In this document: positions 17,273 through 26,600 of the stretch, piece by piece | Layout: each line of letters opens with the position of its first letter | How positions within the stretch are numbered: the first letter of the stretch is position 1 | DNA from: an uncultured Verrucomicrobiota bacterium | GTDB taxonomy: Bacteria > Verrucomicrobiota > Kiritimatiellia > RFP12 > UBA3636 | Length of the DNA stretch: 47,609 nucleotides | Direction of reading: 5' to 3' | Assembly: GCA_947169825.1 (NCBI GenBank) | Contig: CAMVRE010000004.1 | Coordinates: 1 to 47,609 of the forward strand | Notes under the pieces: generated by a model | The model's database searches: none | What the model saw: the letters and a program-made list of their open reading frames with translations, nothing else | Told to the model about the DNA's origin: nothing | Made by a program: the position numbers and the translations under genes

Positions 17273-18433
17273 CTATTTCTGCTTGTCTTCGTTCTCTTTA
17301 CGTGGAGGTCGTGGATATGGAATAGAGAACGACAAATTGGGAAGGGGGATCTTTGTCAACTGATCAATCGGATTTTGAACATCTTTCATTAAGGCATTCA
17401 ATGCTTCTTGAAACTGCTTCATCGGATAAGATGGGGCCACGAAGGAAGCAAACAGTTTAGGATTGTTCATCAAACCGTTCCAATCCATCTTTCTACGAAT
17501 GCGAATCTGGTTAATATCGTTAATTCCGGCTGCAAAGTCCCTATCTTTCTTGTCTAATCGAGCCTCTGTTAGACACTTAAAACTCTCCTTTTCCAGCTTG
17601 CTTCGCACGGCGACAAACCGAATGATGGTCGAAATCAATTGGTCCAACTCCGTTCCTTCCGAATAATCGGCCGAACAAAAATAGTTGATTCGATTTTCGC
17701 GAGCCATTTGCAATACTTTATCCTTGACGCCGGTTTCCGGATTGTAAACACCTATGGAAAAACCTCCGCTTGAGTTAACCAGTTTCATGCAAGGAATGTC
17801 CGTATCGCTATCGCCAATGTAGACAATGTTTCGAAAAGGGACCCGCATCTTTTCCGGAGGAATGTAATCATTCACTGCGTCATCGTTAATATCCAAACAG
17901 CCCTTCTCGATTCGGAAGAGAAACTGGGTCTTGTTCGTGAAGTTGACAATCTGCGCAGGCCATATCGCAACGCCTTTTTCATTGTAATGAAACGAGCTTG
18001 CATAGATTCGTTCAAATACATTTCTTTTTGCCAAACTAGTTCCTTCGATCATTTCTTTCAACCCGGAAGAAATGATGTAGTGTTCCACTTTAATTCCAAA
18101 ACTTTTCCCGAGTTGCTTCGTTCTGTCAAACCAACCTTCCACGCCCGGAAACAACTTGATTTTCGAACCATATTCTTGAAGCGTTTCGCGGGAAAAGACA
18201 ATCCTTCCTTCGGCCTCCTCTTTCATTTTCAACATATAGGCAAGATTCTGGTCCATATTGTTGGCTTTGGCCAATTTGTTCGACTCATCCCAGAACTCCT
18301 TTACATCATATCCGACGGACTGAATATACCCCTGGGCTTGCATATCATCGGGGGTCAACGTCTTGTCAAAATCGTAGCAAATGGCCAAGACGGTTTCTTT
18401 GCTCTCTTCAATGGACTTCTGAGGTGTACTCAT
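17273..18433 (-). CDS. HAD-superfamily phosphatase (phosphoserine-phosphatase-like)
   Basis: 386 aa; motif I ICYDFDKTLTPDD, motif IV VYIGDSDTDIPCM; visibly AT-richer than neighbours. Confidence 0.8.
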   Translation of the reverse strand: MSTPQKSIEESKETVLAICYDFDKTLTPDDMQAQGYIQSVGYDVKEFWDESNKLAKANNMDQNLAYMLKMKEEAEGRIVFSRETLQEYGSKIKLFPGVEGWFDRTKQLGKSFGIKVEHYIISSGLKEMIEGTSLAKRNVFERIYASSFHYNEKGVAIWPAQIVNFTNKTQFLFRIEKGCLDINDDAVNDYIPPEKMRVPFRNIVYIGDSDTDIPCMKLVNSSGGFSIGVYNPETGVKDKVLQMARENRINYFCSADYSEGTELDQLISTIIRFVAVRSKLEKESFKCLTEARLDKKDRDFAAGINDINQIRIRRKMDWNGLMNNPKLFASFVAPSYPMKQFQEALNALMKDVQNPIDQLTKIPLPNLSFSIPYPRPPRKENEDKQK

Positions 18434-18473
18434 GGCGAGGCGTGCTTTGAAATGGAGAGTTCGTTGGGGATGA

Positions 18474-21400
18474 TTACAAGACGTTTTTGATCCTGATCAA
18501 AAACTCTTTTTGGGCTTCCGGTGAAAGCGAATTGAACTGGGCGACGAGGAGGTCGACGCCGAGCGTGTCGTTGTGCTTGGCGAGGGCCTTTTCAATCGGG
18601 GCGAGTTTTGAGGCATCCTTCGGATTGAAGCAAGGAATGCGCCGAGCGAGTTCATTTTGCGCGGCAAGGGTTTCTTGCGGATTCAGCGCCGAAGGATCTG
18701 CATATTTCTCAAGCATCCGCGCGACCCAGGCCTTCGACTCCCGGTTGCGCATCTTTTCACAAGCGGCAACGAGTTGATCGAAAGTTTCCTGAGGATCCCA
18801 CGGAGGTTCGATTTCCGCGAACTTCTCGACAAAGTCGACTCGCGCCCTTTCCACACGTTCTCGGAACGTATCTTCGCTCGTTTCCAAATTGGACAGGGAG
18901 CCGGAAAGGGCGATGTAGTCATTCACCTCAAGACGGGCGTCGCGGAAGTCCGCCTGGTTCGTCGGGCTGCCCTCATAGAGTTGAATGACAGCTTCGATCT
19001 CGTCCAGAATATCCCGCGCCGTTTCCATCGATAGAGCCAGACCGAAGATTCTGCCAGCCCGACGATCCAATGATTGCCGGGTCTTGACCAGTTCGTCCTT
19101 GATGCCGTTCAAGGTCCTGTAGACCACTGCGATTTCGTCCGCGATGCCGGGATTGACCGTCCTCATCGAGGAGGCGCTCCTTTGAAGAACCTCGCGGTGC
19201 TGCTCACATTCCGACTTCCACGTGTCAAGCTGCGCACAGGATAGGTTCTGCGGCACCGACGAATGGGACTCCGCCCAAGCCTCGGCATCACGTTTGCGGG
19301 CCCGTGCGGATGAGATTGCGTCAAGGTGTTGGAGAGCGCGAACAACCTTCTTTTTGAGTTGTTCCTCCTCGTTGAAGAGTTCTAGATTGCGGAGACTCCG
19401 TCCCATTCGTTCATTCGCAATCTGTTTGTATGCCGCAATCGCATCCGGGGTGTCCCCTTCGGGGTTGAACGACTGCAGCCAGGCGGGGAACCAGGCGACA
19501 ACCCGCTGCCGGCTCTCCCGCAGTTCCTTTTCCAGTGGGGCGATGTCCAACTCCTTGTCCCACAGGTAAGACAGGTTGTTTCGTGATTTCAAATCATCAG
19601 TAAGAAGTGATGCGCCATACGCCAACTGGTACGTATCACCCCTTTGCGTAGCAACCATAATGCGGCTCATGTGATCGCTGACAGTTTTATCGGCGGCATC
19701 CATTTGTCGCTTGGCGTCGGCAATTCCCCGTTCGACATCCTGAACCCTGAATTTCAACGTGGGCGGGATGGACGGATGCGTCGCACGGAGGGCGTCGATT
19801 CGGTCCTTGAATGCGAGTTTCTCGCGATAGGAAATGCAGTCGGGCCAATCGTCGACGATCGTCTTCCACGGCGAATCGTCCCCGGAGACCGCCTTGACGA
19901 ACCGAACATCCCGGAAGTCCTTGGGGTCGATGGATGTACGATCAGGGAAGAGGGAGTCGAGCACATCGACATCGACGGCGTCGCCGTCCTTCATCACCTG
20001 AATGTCCCTGGTGTTCCGATGCGCCCGGAAAAACACGGCGAGAAGAAGTCCTGCCGAGGCGATGTTCGCACCATAGGGAGCGGCGCAGGCTCGTTCGAGA
20101 GCATCCACGACGGAGAGCCCTTCGTCCGAGAAGAGCGCCTTGCTCCATTCCTCCAGCAGCGACTTCACGGAGGCCGTCGCGCGCCGACTGGAAACGACGC
20201 CGTCCGTCGTGAAGACGGACCAGGAATCCCGAAGAACCGTCTGGGCTCGGTTCCGCTTCTGAACCCCCATCGCCTGAGTCGCATCGAAGCTGAAGTCGGT
20301 CAGGAAGAGCATACGTGTCAACTCCGCGCAGTCCTTCGACGCCTGAGACACTCCGCCCTTCGTCGTGAAACCGTCGAACGGGAACGGGATGATCTTCGGG
20401 AACATCTTTTCGAACACGGCGTCGCCGAACGCGCGCAGGCGGCGCGGCGCTTCGTCGAGCGATACGCCGGCGAAGAGATGCCGCTCCCGGATCGCGTCCC
20501 CGAGGGCCTGTTCCAACAGTTCCGTCTGTCCGTTCCGCTGCGCGGGAACAAGACGGTCGAACTGCTCCTTCTCCCGGGCTCCCAGCGTTTCCAGGAGGTC
20601 AAGTTGCACAAGCGGCTCGGAAATGCGGTGGTCCTTGTCGAAAAGAAGGACGAGCATAAACGGGACTTTCGCGCATTGGGCGCGAAGCATCCGTTGCGCC
20701 TCGTCACGGACTGCGGCTTCGTCCTCGTCATCCGGGACGAAACAGTACACGACGAATCCGCGCTTGTCCGACACAGATTGGTACCGGCTCCGCTCACGAA
20801 GTTCCGCAGCCAGATTGGAGACCGAGAGCCGGAACAGCTCCCACGTCGTGAATCTTGGCTCGAAGTCCCACTCGCGGGTCTGGATCTTCCGTTCGTTCCC
20901 GAAACCGCACGACAGGTTCTCGTTGATCATCTGGAGCGCCGGCGCCCTTCCGAGGAAGAGCCTAGCCCTCCGACCTTCGTCGTACTCCTCCGCCTTCTTG
21001 CGAAGATAGAGGCGGAACTGGGCCTTGGATCCGGTGTCGGCGAAGATCTCGAACCGGCGGAAAGACTCCTCCCACGCGATGACGTTCTTCTCCTTTTCGA
21101 GTTCCTCGAGGCACTCCTCGGCCTCGGCACGGTCCAATCCGGAAAAGACGGCGACGGCGGAAACCATATCGTTCCTATCGATCGCACGAAGTTTCGTCTG
21201 CTCGATCAGGACGAGAGCCCGAAGAACGGCCGTCTCCCCGCCCGAGAAGTGCTGGGCGTTTCGTTCGAAGACCGCATCGTACGACTGCACGATGACGCCG
21301 GACCCGCCGGAGGAGTTTTCCATCTCGACGAATTCGTCGTGGAGCGCCGCCGTCCAAAGCGCGACGGGCGGCAATGACGGATGGACATCATCGAGAATGT

Positions 21401-22742
21401 CGTCCGCGTGCGCGACAAGCGCCTCCTTGAGAAGGGAGAGGGCCGAACGCTGCTGCAGAAACCGGCCGCTGGAGGAAAGGTAGTAGAGAACCCACATTGC
21501 CTCCGGCGAGAGAGGCCAGCAGCCGGCTGCGATCTTGGCGAAGGAATCGGCATCCGCCCACGAGGAAGCGTTCTTGGCGGACTCGTACCATCCAAGGAGC
21601 CGTTTCTGCGAAGCGTCGGAATCCTTCGACGCCAGCTTCGGCGCCTTCGATTTGACGAGAAGGCTCGCGACCAGCGTCTCGAGGTTGCTGGACAGATAGT
21701 ATTTCTCCGCGGAATCGTAGCGCGTCACATAGCGGTTCGCCTCGTTCTGCCGCAAGCTGGCGAGCCGTTGGAGATAGGCCTTCAGCTCGAACTGGACGAA
21801 ACCGACGAAGGCGATGCAATCCGAATGGGTCTGGACGCCTTCGAAGAGATGCTGTAGGGCGCCGTCGCCGGCGACCTGCGGCTTGTTGGCGGCGAACTCG
21901 AGATAGTGGCCGAATTCGTCGAATAGGATCAGCAGCCGTGCATACGGCTTCCCGGTGCCGATGTATTCGGAAGCGACCTTCCCGAGGACATCCTTGACCG
22001 TTTCGTCTCCAATGGTCTGGATCGGCATCCCGATGGTTCGGAAGAACGTCTGCGCGCGGTCGTAGAGGGACTCGTCGAAGGAGAGAAGTCTGGTGCGGCA
22101 TTCGTCAAGGGAAGGGGCGCCCGCGTCCTTCACGAACGCGGCGGACAGAGCCGGCGAGAGATTCCCGAGCATCGTCGCCGCGATCTGGAATCGCCGGCGA
22201 AGGGACTCCAACGGTTCGATGGAATGGCCGTCCGCCGAGATCCGCTCCTTGAGCTGCGCGAGCAGCACGGACGCAAGATCGGCGTTGTTCATTCCGTTCA
22301 CGGTGAGCACGAGGACCGGACCGCCGATTTCCCGAACGGCCTCCTCGATGCGGCCGGCGAGACCGACGTCGGCCTTGGCGATGTTCCCGACGATCTCTTT
22401 CGCGGTCTTTCCTTCCGTGCCGGAAAACAGTTCCGACAATGTCACCGCAAGGTGCGACTTGCCGCTGCCGTAGCTCGCGATCGCAAGCGTGAAGGGACGC
22501 GAACCCGGATTGGCCAGATCCTCGGCGACATCCGCCACGAACGAGGCGGTGTCGATCAGGCGGTGGCCCGTCCCCTCCGCGACGGACGACGCGACTCCGT
22601 GCGTTCCGGGACCGTGGAACACGAACGATACGGCCGCGCGGGCCGCCTTGCCGGGATCGCTTCGAAGCCAGTCGACATCGACCGCGCCGTTGAACAGGCG
22701 GTCGATCTCGAAGCGGACGAGGTTGCCAAGCGTTTCGTTCAT
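18474..22742 (-). CDS. Large P-loop ATPase (1422 aa), SspC-like in its N-terminal NTPase core, partner of the second DUF4007-like protein
   Basis: Start MNETLGNLVRFEIDRLF; Walker A LAIASYGSGKSHLAVTL; Walker B LLILFDEFGHYLEFA (compare LTGPYGSGKSSFALFLF and GVLFLVDEFGRVFENA in the 36413-39730 product). Confidence 0.75.
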   Translation of the reverse strand: MNETLGNLVRFEIDRLFNGAVDVDWLRSDPGKAARAAVSFVFHGPGTHGVASSVAEGTGHRLIDTASFVADVAEDLANPGSRPFTLAIASYGSGKSHLAVTLSELFSGTEGKTAKEIVGNIAKADVGLAGRIEEAVREIGGPVLVLTVNGMNNADLASVLLAQLKERISADGHSIEPLESLRRRFQIAATMLGNLSPALSAAFVKDAGAPSLDECRTRLLSFDESLYDRAQTFFRTIGMPIQTIGDETVKDVLGKVASEYIGTGKPYARLLILFDEFGHYLEFAANKPQVAGDGALQHLFEGVQTHSDCIAFVGFVQFELKAYLQRLASLRQNEANRYVTRYDSAEKYYLSSNLETLVASLLVKSKAPKLASKDSDASQKRLLGWYESAKNASSWADADSFAKIAAGCWPLSPEAMWVLYYLSSSGRFLQQRSALSLLKEALVAHADDILDDVHPSLPPVALWTAALHDEFVEMENSSGGSGVIVQSYDAVFERNAQHFSGGETAVLRALVLIEQTKLRAIDRNDMVSAVAVFSGLDRAEAEECLEELEKEKNVIAWEESFRRFEIFADTGSKAQFRLYLRKKAEEYDEGRRARLFLGRAPALQMINENLSCGFGNERKIQTREWDFEPRFTTWELFRLSVSNLAAELRERSRYQSVSDKRGFVVYCFVPDDEDEAAVRDEAQRMLRAQCAKVPFMLVLLFDKDHRISEPLVQLDLLETLGAREKEQFDRLVPAQRNGQTELLEQALGDAIRERHLFAGVSLDEAPRRLRAFGDAVFEKMFPKIIPFPFDGFTTKGGVSQASKDCAELTRMLFLTDFSFDATQAMGVQKRNRAQTVLRDSWSVFTTDGVVSSRRATASVKSLLEEWSKALFSDEGLSVVDALERACAAPYGANIASAGLLLAVFFRAHRNTRDIQVMKDGDAVDVDVLDSLFPDRTSIDPKDFRDVRFVKAVSGDDSPWKTIVDDWPDCISYREKLAFKDRIDALRATHPSIPPTLKFRVQDVERGIADAKRQMDAADKTVSDHMSRIMVATQRGDTYQLAYGASLLTDDLKSRNNLSYLWDKELDIAPLEKELRESRQRVVAWFPAWLQSFNPEGDTPDAIAAYKQIANERMGRSLRNLELFNEEEQLKKKVVRALQHLDAISSARARKRDAEAWAESHSSVPQNLSCAQLDTWKSECEQHREVLQRSASSMRTVNPGIADEIAVVYRTLNGIKDELVKTRQSLDRRAGRIFGLALSMETARDILDEIEAVIQLYEGSPTNQADFRDARLEVNDYIALSGSLSNLETSEDTFRERVERARVDFVEKFAEIEPPWDPQETFDQLVAACEKMRNRESKAWVARMLEKYADPSALNPQETLAAQNELARRIPCFNPKDASKLAPIEKALAKHNDTLGVDLLVAQFNSLSPEAQKEFLIRIKNVL

Positions 22743-23599
22743 CAGAGAAATTCCTCGTACAGGCGGTTCCAGAGGGGTGCGGACGGATGAAGGAATCGCA
22801 CGAGCCAGGGATGCATATGGCGGTCTACCTCGGCGAGACGCTTCCGTTCGAGAAGCTCGAGAACCTCCTGCGCCTCGGATTGCGACCAGCCCGTGATCCG
22901 ACGGAATCCGGCCTGGACCTCGAGCTCCTCGACCGAAACCTGGCCGTTCCCGCGTCCGGCCAGCTCCATGCACTCAGCGAGCCAAGCGGCGTATCCAACG
23001 GCATACTCCGGGCGAACCGGCGCGGATGCGCGGACGAGTTCTCCCTTCTCCCGGACGATGGCCCCGCAATCGGCGAACGACGCCTCGTCCGCATACATTC
23101 GGATCGTCGGGGAGACCGCCGTCTCCGGATCCTTGCCGCCGATCAGCGGCGAAATCCATTTCATCATATCGGCGACCGCGGCGCGGTTGCCGAATACGGG
23201 CGCGCTCTCGCAGAAGAGGTAGAACCAGGTGTCGGCCCCGCGCCACTCGTTGCAGAGACGGAGATGCGCCAGCCACTGCGTGAACGGCTCCTTGAAGAAC
23301 TTGTCCTCGAGGAACACGGTGCGCCCGAACGGCGTGAGCGAGAGCGTCGTATCGGCATCCTTCGCCGCCGGCTTCGCGAGCGACACGAGCCCCATCCCGC
23401 GGCAGTAGTCCGCCGTCGGGATCGACTTGCCGCTCGACGCGCCGGTCGGTATGCCGGTCGCCTCGGCAATTTTCCGGATTTCGTAGGCGCCGCCGTCCGC
23501 CGCGTATTTGAGCAGTTCGCCGAGATACTGCCGCTCCGGAATGAACGTCCGGTGGAAGTTCTTCGCGAGCCTGTCCGCCTTCTGTTTCTTCGCGGCCAT
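22742..23599 (-). CDS. Divergent DUF4007-like protein (second SspB-like)
   Basis: 285 aa; NFHRTFIPERQYLGELLKYA..., SLTPFGRTVFLEDKFFKEPFTQWLAHLRLCNEWRGADTWFYLF follows the layout of the SspB-like protein at 39727-40704. Confidence 0.6.
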   Translation of the reverse strand: MAAKKQKADRLAKNFHRTFIPERQYLGELLKYAADGGAYEIRKIAEATGIPTGASSGKSIPTADYCRGMGLVSLAKPAAKDADTTLSLTPFGRTVFLEDKFFKEPFTQWLAHLRLCNEWRGADTWFYLFCESAPVFGNRAAVADMMKWISPLIGGKDPETAVSPTIRMYADEASFADCGAIVREKGELVRASAPVRPEYAVGYAAWLAECMELAGRGNGQVSVEELEVQAGFRRITGWSQSEAQEVLELLERKRLAEVDRHMHPWLVRFLHPSAPLWNRLYEEFL

Positions 23600-23602
23600 C
23601 GG

Positions 23603-26600
23603 TCAGAATCCCCGCTCTTCTAGCGTGGAGACGTTGATGAGGTTGACCCTGCCCTTCAGGGAGTCTCCTTCCGCGGCAGGGCCGATGGAGATGCATTGGC
23701 CTTTCTCCAACGAAGAAAGACGCGCCTTCCACTCTTCCGCCGTTCCGGACTGCGCCGCCGTTCTCACAAGTTCGGAATAGCGCTTCAGCTCCGAATCCGC
23801 CGGCTTGAAGAACAGCTTGTGCGCCGCCTGGAACAGGCGGGCCTTCTCGTCGTCCTTCAGATTGCTCAGCGTCTGCGTCGCCGCGATGAGGCAGAGCCCG
23901 AACTTCCGTCCTTCCGTCAGGAACTTCCCGAGCGGAGAATCGAGCTTCTGGTCGAGGTTCTGCACCTCGTCGAGAACGACGACGTGCGGCTTCGTCTCGT
24001 CCCAGGCGGTCCGTGCCGTGGAATAGAGATCCCAAAGGACGAACTCGGTGAGCAGGAGGTATGTCGTGCGGTCGAGAATCGTCATCTGGAACACCTGGCA
24101 GAGGCGCTCCGTGTCGGCGAAGAGTTCGTCCCAGCCGATGGATTCGCCCTCCCTGAACAGTTTCGCCGCCACAAAGGGCTTGAGCTTGCTGATGACGGAT
24201 TTGAGCGCCGGCTGCTGATGGACGCCGTCGTCAAGAAACGCCTCGAGCGCGGGTATCAGATCGGACATCCCGAACGCGGGGTTCGAGGACATCCCCGTCT
24301 GGATGGCGTCGATGAGCACGCTGCGCTGCTGGTCGCCAAGGTTGTAGACGGAGTCGAAGATCGACGTGACGCGAGTCGCGACATCCCACTCGGATTCTTC
24401 CAGCGTTCCTCCGCAGCCGTCGTCGTCGGTCCCCTTCCGGAAGGGGTTGATGGGAAGCCCGTCCCTCCGCACGATGTGCTGGAGGGGGTCGACGGACCCC
24501 ACGAAGGCCGGTTTCAGCTGCTTGTTCAGGAACCCGTTCGTGTAATCGACGATCAGACTGTTCTGCGTCTTTCGCGCAAGCTCCGCCAGAATGGTCTGGA
24601 TCGCATAGGTCTTTCCCGTTCCGGAATTTCCGAAAATGAGGAAGTGCCGGTTGTTGAGCTTCGGATGGCCGAATTCCCAGTAGACCTCCTTCCCGGCCTT
24701 GGTCCTTCCGAGAAGGATCCGATCGGGAATGGAACGGGGAGTCGGTCCATCGGCCGGGGCCGGGGCATTGTTCGGAGCGACCGGTGCCGGAGCGACGGGC
24801 GAAGGTTCGACCGCCGGAGGCTCATCGACCGCCGTTTCCGGGACGGGTGCGGATGTCCGCGTCGGCGGCGCCGGCTCGTCCGGCTGTGGAACGGTCGGAA
24901 TCGGCACGCCGGTTCCGTCCTCTTCGGGCGCCGGCTCGGGCACCGGCTCGTCGTCTTCGTCGAAGTCGAAGTCCTGCCTCTCGCCCTCGTCCTCCTCGTC
25001 CGACTCGTCGTCCTCGTCGAGGAGACGGTCCTCGCGGATGCCGTAGTCCGGCGCGGCGGAGTCGCCGGCAAGGTCGATGGCGTCCTTCCAGACGAGCTTC
25101 GGCTTCGCGGCGGGCTGGCAGACGGCGTCGACGAAGGCGTATCCCGACTGGAAGACCGGGACGTCCAGCGTGTCTCCGTTCTCGTCCGAGTCGATCGTCA
25201 GGGTCTCGAACCGCTCCAGCGCGGGGCCGCGGGTCTCGTCCGTCACGAACGTGTAGACGGCCGCGTCCCATTCGATCTCGAACCTGCCGTCCGCGAGGTT
25301 CTCCATCGCGCGAAGGAAGGAGTCCTTGTCCGCCGACGACGGAGCGGCGCTCGCGATCATCCGATGAAGCTGCAGATGCCAGTAGCGCTGGTCCGGACGC
25401 GCGGCCGCGGGATCGTTCCACGAAGGCGCGAAAAGAGGCCGCAGGACGCGAAGTCCGTTCTCGATCTGGGTCTTCGCCTTTTCGAGGTGTCCGTCCATGT
25501 TCTGCGACTTGCCCATCTTGCATTCGATGAGGCTGGCGTGCAGCTTCAGGACGTCCCCCTCGATGTCGGCCCGGAGCCAGAGCAGGTCGGGATGGCGGTT
25601 GTCGTCCGCCGCAAGGTCGAACCAGTGCCGGTAGGCGTCGATCGAGAAGAGCCGATCACACAGATGGGACTCCGGGTCGAGCGGAACGATCCGGTGCAGG
25701 ATGCCGTAGGCCAGGAAGTCGCGGACGTATTCGCCCGGCCCGAGGGCCCGGACGAGCGAGAGGCCGGAAAGCTCCTTCGCCTCGTCCAGCAGCGTCTGCG
25801 CGATGCGCGCGTCCCGGTCGGGCGATCCGTAGGGGAACACGCCGCGCATCGCCGAGAGGAGCCGGTCCTTCAGCTCCCCGAGCCGGTACTGCTGGGTCGA
25901 GACGGTGTAATTGCTTTCCCCGTGCTGGCCGACGCCGGAGCCGAAGCCGATGAGCTCCCGCCTGCGTCCGGCGCCGCCATCGTCCGCCTGCGCGATGAGC
26001 GCCCGGTCGATGAGCGGATCGACCGCGACGACCCACTCGGCCGCCTCGTGCGCTGCGTCGACCACGTCTCGCCAGGGTGTGTAGTCGCCGGTCGCCAGCA
26101 CGATGTGCCGGTCTCCCGCGTGGACGCCGGGATCCCTCACGCGCGCGGAGAGGTTCGCGTGGGCGTCCGCCGTCGTGAACTGGCGGTTGCTGACGATCTG
26201 CGAACGGCGGAACCGCTCGTTCGGCTTCGTGCTGGCGCACTGCGACTGCTCGAGGATCGGGAACTTGATCGAGTTCTTGGTCACGACATACTTCTCCGCC
26301 TTCTCGAAGACGCATCCCTGGTTGTCTCGGCGGATGAAGTCGTAGAGGACGAACACGTCCGCGTCCACGTCGGAGCGGATGGTCTTCGCGAGCTGGCGGA
26401 CGCCGTCGGCGCTCGGCCCGACGACCCGGTGCGACACCGAGAGGTCGCAGTCCGCGTAGGGGCCCGACGCGTCCTCCTTCGACTCGACGTAGTCCTGCCA
26501 CGCGGAGAGCCACTGCGCGACGACGCTCGTGTCGGACGACTCGGAGAACACGGTCAGCCGGATCGAATACCGCTCGATCCGGTTCTCGGGCGGGATCTCC

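Noticed and set aside
17073-17363. Functional 96-aa plus-strand protein
   Set aside because: Its 3' third is antisense to the HAD gene C-terminus; no convincing start or SD; kept only as possible remnant evidence.
18474-22742. BREX (BrxC/PglY) system
   Set aside because: The ATPase is large and BrxC-like at first glance, but no PglX, PglZ, BrxL or BrxB candidates are present; the neighbours are PT-system genes.
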